Source of the DNA: Knufia peltigerae
Taxonomy: Eukaryota > Ascomycota > Eurotiomycetes > Chaetothyriales > Trichomeriaceae
NCBI GenBank assembly: GCA_030247855.1
Contig: JAPDRN010000001.1
Span: 62,001 to 126,000 of the forward strand
DNA length: 64,000 bases
Reading direction: 5' to 3'
The position numbers were made by a program, and so were the translations under genes. Positions 53,733-63,977 of this stretch are shown here, piece after piece. The notes below the pieces were generated by a model. That model saw nothing but the letters and a program-made list of their open reading frames with translations, was not told the DNA's origin and searched no databases. Positions within the stretch are counted from its first letter, which is position 1. Every line of letters starts with the position of its first letter.

Positions 53733-55805
53733 ATGGCTCTCGGTGAGACTCCCTTCCTGTCTCACACGCACAGAAAGTAATGCATTGACTGACGGAAACA
53801 CTCTCAGCAACCGCAGCAGCAGTCGCCGCAGGCAGCTGGGCAACGGCAGCCTACCTCGATGCCAAATTCCACCTCCGCAAGGACTATCAGAACATAGCAC
53901 GGCTGAAGAGAGGGGAAAAAGAATACGCCCGCGCCGTGAAAGAAGACAAGGTCAATCTGTGGTACGTTCTCGAGGAAACATGCAAGCGACACGAGAACCG
54001 CCGGGCGATATGGTGGCGCGAGCGGTCCTACACCTTCCGTGAACTGCACGACGAGACCCTGCGCATCGCACAGTGGATGCTGGAGCAGGGTGCGAGGCCG
54101 GGGGAACTGGTGGCGTTGTACCTGACCAACTCGCCGCACTTTATGTTTTCGTGGTTCGCGTGTATGGCGATCGGCGCCGCCCCGGCATTCATCAACTACA
54201 ACCTCGAAGGCAAGGCGCTCTTGCATTGCTTGGACGTCGCCCAGACGAGGTTGCTGGTGGTGGACGATGACGCGGGATGCCAGGCACGAATCGAGGGGAG
54301 TCGAGCGGATATCGAGAGTAGGGGCATGAAGATCGCCGTGCTTGACGATGCACTCAAGCGGGCCATCTCCTCGAGGCCGGTGGTGAGACCTGGGGACGAA
54401 CTCCGCGCCGGGACAAAGGGCGACTTCCCTTATTGTTTGATATATACCAGGTTTGTGGTTCCCTTTCCCAATCTTTCCTCTTCCCCCCCCCCTCCCCCCC
54501 GATTCCTTTCAAGAAAAGCAGAAGAAAAAAGAAGTATATCGTTGACACTTGACGTGGTATGGCAGCGGCACGACTGGCCTTCCCAAGGGGTGCGCCTTCA
54601 CACTCTCCAGAGTCTGGCTGATGTGCGGACACTGTATGCCCATCTGCGACGGCCAACCTGGCGTGGATCAATGGTACAACAGCATGCCCCTTTACCACGG
54701 CACCGGCGGCATCTCGAGTTCGACCTCCCTGATCCAGGGTGTCAGCATAGCTCTTGCGCCCAAGTTCTCCGTCTCACGGTTCTGGAACGACATCCACGAC
54801 AGCGAGAGTACCTTTTTCATCTACGTCGGCGAGACGGCGCGGTACTTGCTCAACGCCCCCGCCCATCCTCTGGAGCGCAAGCACAAGCTGCGTGTGGCGT
54901 ACGGGAACGGTCTGCGACCCGACGTGTGGACCAAATTCCAAGACCGCTTCAACATTCCCGAGATTGGCGAATTCTTCAACTCCACAGAAGGCATGTTCAC
55001 ATTGTTCAACTACGACAAGGGCCCCTTTTTGGAGGCGTGCGTGGGCCACCACGGACTGATTCTCCGGAGGGCGCTGCAGAACGTCTACATCCCCGTCAAG
55101 ATCGACCACGAGACCGGCGACATCTGGCGAGACCCCAAGACGGGCTTCGCGCAACGTATGCCGTACGAGGAAGGCGGCGAGATGATCGTCGCGGTGCCCA
55201 GCAAGCAGGCCTTCCAGGGCTACTGGCGCTCGCAGGCTGCGACGGACAAAAAATTCTGCACCGACGTCTTCAAGAAGGGCGACATTTACTACCGGTCAGG
55301 CGATGCGTTGAGACGAGACGCCGACGGACGCTGGCATTTTCTGGACAGACTAGGCGACACGTTCAGATGGAAGAGCGAGAACGTGTCGACGGCCGAGGTC
55401 GCGTTGACCATTGGCCAGTACCCTGGTATCGCAGAGGCGAACGTCTATGGTGTGCTCGTGCCCAACCACGAGGGACGTGCTGGTTGTGCCGCCATCCATC
55501 TAGACCCGAACTACACGGGCGCACCTGTGAATTGGGACGACCTGCTCAAGTTCACGAGGGCGAGGCTGCCGCGGTACGCGGTGCCGGTGTTCCTCAGGGT
55601 CGTGAAAGCCAGCACACACATACATAACCACAAGCAGAACAAGGTCCCGTTGAGGAAGGAGGGTGTCGACCCGAACCTGGTAGGAACCGAGGTGAAGGAG
55701 GGCAAGGATGATGTCTTTTTGTGGATCCCTCCAAAAGGGGACGGCTATGTTTCCTTCAGCCGAAAGGACTGGGAACTGTTGGAGAGGAAGGAGGCGAGGT
55801 TATAA
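53733..55805 (+). CDS. Fat1-type fatty acid transporter / very-long-chain acyl-CoA synthetase
   Basis: Exons 53733-53742 (10 nt), 53808-54450 and 54566-55805 give 630 residues. The tiny first exon encodes MAL and joins an Ala-rich N-terminal membrane segment (ATAAAVAAGSWATAAY). The AMP-binding signature YTSGTTGLPKG is split by the 115-bp second intron, whose removal restores it exactly. The FATP/VLACS motif is RWHFLDRLGDTFRWKSENVS (near residue 478). The protein couples import of long fatty acids with activation to CoA esters, at the plasma membrane, ER or peroxisome. The last three residues are Ala-Arg-Leu, an acceptable PTS1 variant. The second intron contains a nearly pure C tract (54483-54500). 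A frame shadowing the intron and exon 3 is open on another phase and should be ignored. Confidence 0.92.
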
Positions 55806-56057
55806 TATACTTGCCATCTACAAACCACCGTCTAATCCAGCTACTATGTGATGACTATACCGAACACGACGAAAGGGAAATTGGTAGATACAAGTACGAG
55901 TGCGGGAGATATATCTCCCTGACGTGTTTGGAAAGCAGACTTAGATCTCTTTAGAGATAGACGATGGATGATTCATGTGCATACACCGTAGGCAGAGTTG
56001 GGGGAAATAAATACATTACTTTCTCCATTCCAACAGTGCAGTCGCTAGTGGTGGTTA

Positions 56058-57200
56058 TCATCGGTGTCTATTATGATTCACCAACCCATCTTGACTTTCC
56101 TCACGTCCTCTTGCTTCTTCTTCATCTTCTCCTTCTTCTTGTCTTTGCCGCCGCACGCTGGCCTGATCGACATGCTTTTCCGGGTCAAACACGTACATCG
56201 GCCATTCGAACCCGACGGTCCGCTTGATCGCCGTGGGTAATCTGACCCAGATCCCAGGCGGCAAGGGGATGAGAATACTGGTAGTGTCCAACCAGGCCTT
56301 GTGTCTCGTCCAACCGTCCCCTTTGGGTCCGTCCTTTTCAAACTTTTTCTTCGCGCCGGGGCGTTCTTGTAACGTCAGTCCGGACACGAAGAGCAACAGG
56401 AGCGTCAAGAACAGGGCCCCCAGGAGACTCGCGTACTGTGCCGCGTAGGCTCCCGACCCCGACGGTACGTGGCCGTAGGCACTGGGCGAGATGGCCATTG
56501 TGAAAATGGCAAACTGTACGACAATCTCACCAAAGTAGTTGGGATGTCTGGACCAAGAGAACAAGCCGACGTCACACGTCGCGCCTTTGTTGTCAGGGTC
56601 GCACCGGAACCGATACTTTTGAACATCGGCAACGGCCTCGACCAGAAACCCGACGGCGAACATGATGACGCCCGCAATGTCCGCGGCAGTGCCGAATGTC
56701 GGGGCCGCGTACGCCGTGACGCGAGGAGAGTTGAGGATCGTGACGGGGAGACTCGCAGTCCAAACCCACAGGGCTTGAAAGGTCCAGAAGCCCAAAAATG
56801 GGAAGAACCGTGACCGTTTGTCGTCGAAGCGGGTGTCGGAACCCGTCTTGAGGATTCGAAACAGTAAAAACCCAGAGAGACGAGCCGCCCACGCCGCCAG
56901 ACAGAGGGCCGTCAGGATCTGGCGGGCCGTGTGCGTGGCCGAGAGTGAGAGTGTCAGGACACAGAGAATGATGAAGTTTGTACCTCCTGCGAAATCTGGA
57001 GAGACGTAAAGGTTGTACGTGTCAGAATATCACCAATGACTGCACAAAGTCTTTGAAAAAGTCACGGAGTCAAAAAACGTACCTGTCAACTTGTCGAACT
57101 GACAAGTGAAGGCGATGGAGAATCCGAGAAGTTGATATCCGACCGTCACCAGAAATGTGATGGCAAGATAGTAATCGTCGAGGACATGATGGACAGCCAT
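56058..57200 (-). CDS. DUF1295 / steroid-reductase-like multi-span membrane protein
   Basis: Exons 57200-57083 and 56995-56058 with an 87-bp intron (GTACGT...CCAG) give 351 residues. About seven hydrophobic spans fill the first 270 residues. The block RCDPDNKGATCDVGLFSWSR followed by HPNYFGEIVVQFAIF (near residue 200) is the hallmark of the DUF1295 family, related to the 3-oxo-5-alpha-steroid 4-dehydrogenase C-terminal domain and to isoprenylcysteine methyltransferases; it binds NADPH in relatives. The C-terminus is hydrophilic with Glu/Arg-rich repeats. The usual prediction is a membrane oxidoreductase acting on lipids, with unknown substrate. The frame extends upstream of 57200 only from a TTG codon; ATG 57200 gives a hydrophobic N-terminus that fits. 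Confidence 0.87.
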
Positions 57201-57955
57201 TTTCTGATCGAGGCGTTGGACGGTGTGAACGAAAGCAACCTTGTCTTCAAGTTGTTTCACTTCATATGTGGTGGTGGGAAACAGCGTCACTGACAACTCT
57301 GTAGTATGCTGGATCTTTCTGCATCAACAACGATCGTAGCAGGTTTGACCTGTCGATTCGATGTCGCTTGATTTTAAACGGACGTTGTTCCATGCACAAG
57401 GATGTAGAAGTGCCACGACCAGGATTTTTTTCAGATCTTGTCGCGTACACGGACGAACTTACCTCAAGTCGTGGCTTAGCCACGTCTTGTACCATACTTC
57501 CATGACACAGGCATGTGCTCATAGCTTGTTCTACACCTCATCAAGAGATCTTGACCGTGCGTCGCATCGCATCGTTTGTGCTGTGAATCTCCAAACAATG
57601 ATGACGTCGTAGATTTTTGCGGGAGATCGAAACGTTCCCGGAGGAACTGTTGATCGCACCGTCTTCGCCTTTCCGAGTAATGATGAATGAGTAAGCGTAG
57701 CCTCGCCAGCCTTGACGATTTAGGAGTTACCGAACTATGTACAGGCACTCCTTAGGCCCCTATTCACTGCCCCGTCTGCTGAGGAGGACACTGAGATGAA
57801 AAAGTCATTTTGTTGATTAATTTTCAAGTTGAGAGATCCATTTGTAACCAGTTTAGGGTATCGCTATTACTACATGATTCCATCAAGTCTAATCGCCGCG
57901 CTCAAATACGCCCAAACAAACATCGTAGAGAAAATAACTAAGTCGATGTAGTAAC
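57201..57955. other. Promoter of the DUF1295 gene and 3' flank of the SDR gene
   Basis: The 755 bp contain only short frames. The word at 57699-57724 resembles 6473-6498 (23 of 26 bases). Confidence 0.45.
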
Positions 57956-59125
57956 TCAGTACCCGGCCTTTTTGAGTTCTTGCTCGGTCCAATCCCACAG
58001 TTTCTTGCCTGCCTCGGCGTCCGTTGCCCATTTGTTGTTCTGTAACTTCCCGACGGGGGTGTAATACTGTCCATTCTTCAGCTCTTCCTTCTTCGCACCG
58101 GCCGAAAGCCACAAGGTGTTGAATGCTCCCGCCTCGATGGACTGGAAGATCAGTGGGCCGATCAACTTGGATCCGTACCTGACGAGCGGGTTCGTCTGGG
58201 AGTTGGCGGCATACAGGTCTGTGTGGATCATACCAGGGTGCAGCGACACGGCGGTGAAAGCCGGATACCGACGTGCGAACTCGGCCGCGAACATGATGTT
58301 TGCTGCCTTCGAGGCCCCGTAGCGTGCCCATGGGCCTTGAGCTGAGAGCTTCTCCGTCGATAGGATGGTGTCGAGCTTGGGACCAAGGTTCCACGCCTCG
58401 GACGAGAGCGAAATAACTCGGACGTCTTGGTTGTATTGATTTGCCGTCTTTTGAAGCAACGGGAGAAGAAGCTTGGTCAGCAGAAAGTGGCCGACGTGGT
58501 TGGTGCCCAGCTGGATCTCCTGTCCCGAGGCAGTCTTTCCGGCGGGGACGGCCATGATGCCGGCATTGAGAATCAAGATGTCAAGTCTGTCGGTGCGACT
58601 GGCCACTTGGTCGGCTGCTTTGTGGATGGACGGCAAGGAAGCCAGGTCGAGTGGTAGGAACTCGATGTCGACACCTTGCGGGATGCTGGATTTGATGGAA
58701 GCAATGGCTTCGTTGGCTTTGGCTTCTGTGCGGGATGCTAGGAAAATCTTGTGCGGGTTGTGCTTTGCGAGCTGGAGGACAGTTTCTTTGCCCAGGCCAG
58801 CATTGCCTCCAGTAACGAGGATAACCTTGTCGCTGAGACTGGGGATGTCCTTTTCGGGGTTGAATGATTTGCTGGTGTTGAATGGCCACATGTTGACAAG
58901 ACCAGGGAAGAATATTTCAATGGCGGTCAAAGGATGAGTTGCGTATGGCAAGGCTAGCCCTGTAGCTAGATAGAAGAAATCTTGAAGGTTCGAGAGGCTT
59001 GGAAGTATCGCTTTGTCTGTGATGCTGGGTTTCTGGGTTTCGTTGTTGGGTTGTCCATCCTTTTGTACCTCGTCGACCTCCGTGTCCTTCGGGACTCCTT
59101 GGGTTGATGATGGTGGTGGCGCCAT
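57956..59125 (-). CDS. Short-chain dehydrogenase/reductase
   Basis: An intronless frame, 389 residues from ATG 59125 (the codon before it is TTG). The Rossmann cofactor motif TGGNAGLG, the NAG motif (LILNAGIMAV) and the catalytic YGASK with an upstream Ser (ISLSSEAW) are all intact, so this is an active classical SDR. It resembles retinol dehydrogenase or WW-domain-oxidoreductase-like fungal SDRs. The first 78 residues are an extension with a hydrophobic stretch (FFYLATGLALPYA). A second ATG at 58891 (MWPFNTSKSF) in a good context (CAACATGTG) would give 311 residues, the normal SDR length. Either start, or both, may be used; the longer form could be membrane-attached. The substrate is unknown. 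It sits in a tandem of three minus-strand membrane or redox genes. Confidence 0.87.
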   Translation of the reverse strand: MAPPPSSTQGVPKDTEVDEVQKDGQPNNETQKPSITDKAILPSLSNLQDFFYLATGLALPYATHPLTAIEIFFPGLVNMWPFNTSKSFNPEKDIPSLSDKVILVTGGNAGLGKETVLQLAKHNPHKIFLASRTEAKANEAIASIKSSIPQGVDIEFLPLDLASLPSIHKAADQVASRTDRLDILILNAGIMAVPAGKTASGQEIQLGTNHVGHFLLTKLLLPLLQKTANQYNQDVRVISLSSEAWNLGPKLDTILSTEKLSAQGPWARYGASKAANIMFAAEFARRYPAFTAVSLHPGMIHTDLYAANSQTNPLVRYGSKLIGPLIFQSIEAGAFNTLWLSAGAKKEELKNGQYYTPVGKLQNNKWATDAEAGKKLWDWTEQELKKAGY

Positions 59126-59565
59126 CAACGCAAGAATGTCTTCCCGTCTCCTCTCGATAGCCTACGTGCATAGAGTCCAAGAGACATGTGTTACCTACCT
59201 TAGTAATCTAGTAAGGACCACTTGTTTACGGACATAGCCTAAACAAAGAAATGGAGAGTCGGGGAGTGGTGGACGTAATAGAAGGCCCTGGTCGGTGCGG
59301 AGAAAATCCAGGGCCGGTGTGACCAATGAGGCGATTTTGCATTACGGCCGCAACCCGGACAAGATCAACTGGTCATCCATCCACCAACTACTTCTTTCGT
59401 TGGCTTATGATGCGAGACTAAACAACAACTGCAGGACAGAATACAGAGTGGTGTCTGCTGTCCCCCAGCTCTCATTCATGGGTATCATCAAATCATATTT
59501 GTCCTTCGTCAGAACTCCTGTTGCTATGCTAAAAATGACAAACAATACCTTGGCACTGTCACAGT
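59126..59565. other. Promoter of the SDR gene and 3' flank of the reductase gene
   Basis: The 440 bp lie between two minus-strand genes. Nothing else is seen. Confidence 0.45.
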
Positions 59566-61632
59566 CTAGTAACAGAAACCCTCCACGTGAAGATATATCC
59601 CCTGAGCGCCGGTTCCTTTATGCACCGCTCTTTCATCCGACAACGCAACCACACTTCGTCGCACATCATCCTGTAGACCCTGTGGTCCACAGACCACCAC
59701 TGCGCTTTCTCCTTCCGCCTCCTCCAGGACTTTTCTGATGATACTTCTAGGTTTTGGCCGACCAGCCACCATTTTAAGGCGTTGTGTAGGTACAATTGCC
59801 TCTGAAGCATCCTTCTCGTTGATGGAGGAGGAGGAAGAGGATTCTGCACTTGATGATGCTGCACAGCAACAACATGTTTTTGGTTGCCCATCCTCGTCGA
59901 CGGTGCTTCTGCAGCAACAGGTTCCGTCAGGTCCGCAACCATCCTGGACGTCTTCGTTGGAGGCAACCGAGCGGACATCAACCTTTTCATCTGTGACTTT
60001 TTCCTTTTCCGTTGCGGCCTGTTTGGTCTGAAGAGTGGCAATCTCTGCGGTGCCATGTGCCGATGGCTCACATATTACCTCATTATTGGATGCTTCCAAT
60101 TTATCGTCACAAGTCACGTAGATGCTGAGGTCAAGCTCCTTGTCCGAATGGCCGTCATGTCGCCGGACTTCGTCAACGTCCATCAGTGCGGTTTCCAACT
60201 GTTTCTGAAACCAGGACACTCGATCGCGAGCTTTCACCACCCAAATAAATCGAATACGCTTCGTAACAATGCCAGAACCAAGGACACCAGTCTTCCACCG
60301 CTGTACGATGTCGCGCATTAACGGTACTGTGAAAGTGGCACCAGTACTGCCGGCAAAGAGACAAATGCTATCAAATTGACGCAAGGGTCTGATTCGACCA
60401 TATGGACCTTCGACTCCAACAAGCTTTTGTCGGGTGACAGGGAGATCTTCGTGACTTGGAAGGCCCATGCCCTTTTGGGCGAATCGATGGAAGCGTTTTG
60501 TACCACCTCCTTTTGCTTGTACTAGAAATTCCAGCTTCTCATCAGACTGGATCGAGGCAATGCTGAATGGATGACTCTGCAAAGGGACCACCGTATGGCA
60601 GGAGAGGAAAACGTGTTGTCCCGCTGTCCACCTCAGAACCGGCTTGTCGATAGTAATTCGCGTTATGTTTCCTGGCAGGGGCGTCAAAGTTGCTCTGTTT
60701 GCCCACAGCCAGTCCCTTCCTGGCAGCTGTCGATGGAAGAAGGAAAAATTGGCGAAAAGCGTGATAACAAATCGGAGTACTCGATCGAAGAAGAAAATCG
60801 CAACACAAGCCCAGACATAACCCGGGCCATAGTCGACATGAATTATCACGCACCCGATAAATCCAGAAAAAAGGATGAGATGAACGACGAGGAAGACCTC
60901 GTAACTCAAGCGCCGCATTGGTGCAAAGGAGGTCGCCACGATGGCAGTCAAGATGCACCAGGCAGCAAAGCCAGTTTGTGTCATATTGTCTGTGGCCAGC
61001 TTCACTTTGATGTAATCGTAGCGTGCCCAGCTTCTGAACCAGAATCCAAGATGGAAAGTAGCCGTCAACCAGAGAACCCGGGCCACCCATCGATGCAACC
61101 AGCTGAGGCGTTCGTAGCCGACGCCGGACAGGAAGCCAATAATGTTTTGCTTTCCCGCGAGAAGGAATATCAGAGGAAGCTGTGTTTGAGCCATGCATCC
61201 ACACCTGTAGGCGATGTTCTCCCAACTCCATTGATCCGTGGTGTCGTATCTATAGAAGCAGAACACACAGACGGTGATGAGATATGACAGGACCACAATG
61301 ACCTTGCCTAGAGGAGGCGAGCGGATTTTAAGCCATCCAAGTTGATAAGTTGGAAGTGAAGAAGCATTGATCTCGCGACTAATGGCTGTCATTGTGGCGT
61401 AAAAGGCCCAGAGGAAAGACTTTGGTTTCGCATCAAGGCTTCGCTGTCGTTGCCAGAGGAGGATATGGTCAAGAATATTCAGAAGGGTCGCGAAAGCAAT
61501 GACAGAGCCGATGACCACCCAGAACATTTTCTGCATGTAGAAGTAGCCTGGGACATTGTTCCCAGCGCTCATACTTCCCATATCCATATCCCCCATATCC
61601 CCGCCATGATCATGTCTTGTGAGAAGAGACAT
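59566..61632 (-). CDS. Ferric/cupric reductase (FRE family)
   Basis: An intronless gene of 688 residues. The N-terminus is short, outside, and His/Met/Asp-rich (HDHGGDMGDMDMGSM), like copper-binding tails. Seven spans include the ferric-reductase core with paired haem histidines in SWLHRWVARVLWLTATFHLG and EVFLVVHLILF...IIHVDYG. The cytosolic half has the FAD motif HPFSIAS, the NADPH glycine motif GSTGATFTVPLMRD (near residue 420) and CGPQG near the C-terminus. It reduces Fe3+ or Cu2+ at the surface with cytosolic NADPH. Around residues 563-590 lies an unusual insert with eight cysteines arranged C, CCC, CCCC, followed by a poly-Ser run. It is divergent from a Ctr copper transporter, which argues for a main role in copper uptake. 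Confidence 0.93.
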   Translation of the reverse strand: MSLLTRHDHGGDMGDMDMGSMSAGNNVPGYFYMQKMFWVVIGSVIAFATLLNILDHILLWQRQRSLDAKPKSFLWAFYATMTAISREINASSLPTYQLGWLKIRSPPLGKVIVVLSYLITVCVFCFYRYDTTDQWSWENIAYRCGCMAQTQLPLIFLLAGKQNIIGFLSGVGYERLSWLHRWVARVLWLTATFHLGFWFRSWARYDYIKVKLATDNMTQTGFAAWCILTAIVATSFAPMRRLSYEVFLVVHLILFSGFIGCVIIHVDYGPGYVWACVAIFFFDRVLRFVITLFANFSFFHRQLPGRDWLWANRATLTPLPGNITRITIDKPVLRWTAGQHVFLSCHTVVPLQSHPFSIASIQSDEKLEFLVQAKGGGTKRFHRFAQKGMGLPSHEDLPVTRQKLVGVEGPYGRIRPLRQFDSICLFAGSTGATFTVPLMRDIVQRWKTGVLGSGIVTKRIRFIWVVKARDRVSWFQKQLETALMDVDEVRRHDGHSDKELDLSIYVTCDDKLEASNNEVICEPSAHGTAEIATLQTKQAATEKEKVTDEKVDVRSVASNEDVQDGCGPDGTCCCRSTVDEDGQPKTCCCCAASSSAESSSSSSINEKDASEAIVPTQRLKMVAGRPKPRSIIRKVLEEAEGESAVVVCGPQGLQDDVRRSVVALSDERAVHKGTGAQGIYLHVEGFCY

Positions 61633-61853
61633 GATTGTCGAGTAGTGGAATGGTCAGAACACCACAATGCTCTCCTCCAGGTGTTGTCATACAAAAGGAC
61701 CGCCGTTCAAAGAAGCAATCACCACAAGGGGGTTTCGTCCCTTAATGCCATAGACGCCGTCAAGTACTTGATATTTGTCGTAGCCCCTAGACGAAGACTG
61801 GTAGGATAGGCCGGTCTTTGGATCTAATGGCTCGTGAAATAAAACAGGACTCT

Positions 61854-61860
61854 GAGCAAG
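61854..61860 (-). promoter_or_regulatory. Inverted TTGCTCA core (possible copper-regulator site)
   Basis: Reads CTTGCTCAGAG on the minus strand, 222 bp upstream of the reductase start and in its orientation. Confidence 0.4.
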
Positions 61861-62063
61861 ATATGACGGTGTAATCTTCTTTTCTTGATCGTAGGTGAGA
61901 ATAGAAACCTCAAAGCTCAGAGAATCCTGCCAGGGAAAACGTGCTCTGTACAAACGGCGGCCGAAATCGAGGTACTGTATGGAAAAAGGATCAATCGGGA
62001 CCAAGGAAATCCACCGGGTCAGCAACTGAAGGGGCAAATGGAGGGCGCGAAAATGAACAAAAA

Positions 62064-62075
62064 AACATGCTCAAG
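62064..62075 (+). promoter_or_regulatory. AACATGCTCAAG, possible copper-regulator site
   Basis: The first of three near-identical words AAC(A/T)TGCTCAA(G/C). The core TGCTCA matches the core reported for Mac1-type copper regulators (yeast TTTGCTCA, Aspergillus TGTGCTCA). Confidence 0.45.
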
Positions 62076-62230
62076 TCCAGACGCGCCTCTCACCACCCAT
62101 CGCATGAGTGTCTTTACGGAGACAAAGAACAGGGGAAAAGTGGTCGAGTGGTGGACTGTGCATAAAGCGGATTCTTCATGCGCCTCAACCGCAGCTAAAA
62201 CCTGTGAAGCCGACAAACTTGCTCGCCAAG

Positions 62231-62242
62231 AACTTGCTCAAC
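62231..62242 (+). promoter_or_regulatory. AACTTGCTCAAC, possible copper-regulator site
   Basis: The second copy, 167 bp after the first. TTGCTCA here is the closest to the yeast Mac1 element. Confidence 0.45.
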
Positions 62243-62420
62243 TCTGGTCGCCCTCAAGACTTCACAAAGCCAAAGCAAGTCAGATCAGTGAAGTCTGTGT
62301 CGAAGTGGACACTCGATTGCCGACCCAGACACATGCCTCTTGTCGATAACAATAATGTGGACACGCCGAATCCTACTTGGTACTGTTGACCGGTGAATGA
62401 GTACGCGGTCGATCTTCTGT

Positions 62421-62432
62421 AACATGCTCAAC
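62421..62432 (+). promoter_or_regulatory. AACATGCTCAAC, possible copper-regulator site
   Basis: The third copy, 190 bp after the second and about 180 bp before the transporter start codon. Confidence 0.45.
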
Positions 62433-62613
62433 CTTTGACTCTGTCGACCATCATTAACACAACAGCCTGCAACCTCTTGAACAGCAGGATCCTAACAATT
62501 GCACCACGTATACTACTCGTACGGATTCAAAATCACTACCTTTACAACACAGCCAAACTTCTCATCACCTCCTCCTCAACCCAAAAACCCCCGAAGAAAC
62601 ATATTCCATCACC

Positions 62614-63206
62614 ATGTCGCACTCAATGTCCGGCATGGGCCACATGGACATGACCTTCTTCACTGGCCACACCACTCCTCTTTACTCAAACTCATGGACA
62701 CCATCTTCTGTAGGAGGCTATGCAGGCACCTGTATTTTCCTGATCCTTCTCGCCATCATGTTACGACTTCTCTTCGCGGCAAAGGCACTCTGTGAACAGC
62801 GATGGTTGGCTAGTGCGCAGAACCGACGTTATGTGCTTGTCCGTGGGAGGTCAACGGAAGCCGGCAGGATCGATCAGGATCCTGACGCCAAAACCGGCTC
62901 GCTGGTGACAGCGAACGGGGTGGAGGAAAACATCAAAGTTATACAAGCATCGACTGGAGCAGTGGTGCCTTTTCGATTATCTGTCGATGTCCCTCGTGCT
63001 TGTCTTACAACCCTCATTGCCGGTATCTCATATCTACTGTAAGTCAAAGCAACTGTTTTACGAGGTGTCGACCCTATCTGACTTCTTACAGCATGCTGGG
63101 TGTTATGACCATGAACGTGGGCTACTTTCTCTCGGTGCTGGCGGGCGTTTTTGTTGGCGAACTGGCTGTGGGCAGATATGCTCAGATTGATGAACATTTA
63201 CATTGA
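62614..63206 (+). CDS. Ctr-family high-affinity copper transporter
   Basis: Exons 62614-63038 and 63092-63206 with a 53-bp phase-2 intron (GTAAGT...ACAG) give 179 residues. The outside N-terminus is Met/His-rich (MSHSMSGMGHMDMTFF), then TM1 (YAGTCIFLILLAIMLRLLF), a long cytosolic loop of about 75 residues, and two close spans after the splice. TM2 carries the selectivity motif MxxxM (MLGVMTMNVG) and TM3 a small-residue helix packing face (LAGVFVGELAVGRY). Trimers of such proteins pass Cu(I). The C-terminus ends DEHLH rather than with a Cys-His motif. Joining the exons is required, since TM2 and TM3 are encoded only by exon 2. Together with the divergent reductase it forms a copper acquisition pair. 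Confidence 0.94.
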
Positions 63207-63977
63207 GCGACGCTTAATGATACTCGTATATTTTGTAGCCAAAAGCTCAAGAGCCCTGATAGAGGTTGCTTGACAGAAGATTCCTTTTGCAGGCCTCGTC
63301 TTACTAGTCGTTGTGGTTGCCCTTGTTGGGGTCTCCGGAGACCCGTCATTCTCACTATCCTCATTTAGAATCGGTATAGCTCTTGGGAAATCAAATTGAT
63401 GATTGTATGACACACGCACGAATATTCATCTCGGCAGATTCATTCTACACTCTGCTCATTCCACTTGTGCCGCTACACGGGTGTCTATCACCAGCCTTCG
63501 AAGGGAATGTGATGTGGAGCTCTCGTCGACCCCTGGCGAAATTCGAACCCCTGTTCCCGCGCTGTCAAGCTAATAACCAAAATAATGTGAGCACGTTTTC
63601 GCTCTCCACCACAAAATGTGCTCTTTCCAACCAACGACTTCAATACTGTACGTGCCTTCCGCTTTGCATCAAGGCTTGAAATGAAGAAGAACAGGTAAGC
63701 TTCGACAAGCAAGCGAAGCTCCGGCGCCATACTAACAGGTAAGCCACCACTTTGGCGGTCTGAAGGGCACTATACGGATACCTACCTAGGTACCGGATTT
63801 GTCTAGACTTAATGCTCCGTTGCTGCACGCCCTGACATACTTCTTCGTTCGTTCGTTCTGTGCTTTTGCCCTCCATTAAACTACCCAGTTCTTCCCTCTC
63901 TTTCTGTACCTCAACCTTCTTCAAATCTTGCCCTAAACACTCAGGTCTACTGATCCTTCATCGACACATACGACACA
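63207..63977. other. 3' flank of the copper transporter and leader of the next gene
   Basis: Only short frames. The last 120 bp (CCCTCTCTTTCTG, CTTCTTCAAATC, CATCGACACATACGACACA) look like a fungal 5' leader. Confidence 0.45.

Larger units (their letters stand above)
61633..62613. promoter_or_regulatory. Shared promoter of the reductase / copper transporter pair
   Basis: The 981 bp between the two divergent starts contain four TGCTCA cores (three forward, one inverted), listed below. The last 100 bp before 62614 are C/T- and A-rich, a typical leader. No protein-coding feature is seen; the 154-codon plus frame at 61885-62349 has no motif. Confidence 0.6.

Noticed and set aside
53936..55627. 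563-codon plus-strand frame across the Fat1 gene
   Set aside because: It reads through the second intron and then follows the wrong phase; the spliced model restores the AMP-binding motif.
61885..62349. 154-codon frame inside the reductase/Ctr promoter
   Set aside because: No motif; contains the repeated TGCTCA words, which are better explained as regulator sites.
63535..63560. Possible tRNA T arm (GGTTCGAAT on the minus strand)
   Set aside because: Flanking bases do not pair into a T stem and no acceptor stem or box A is found.
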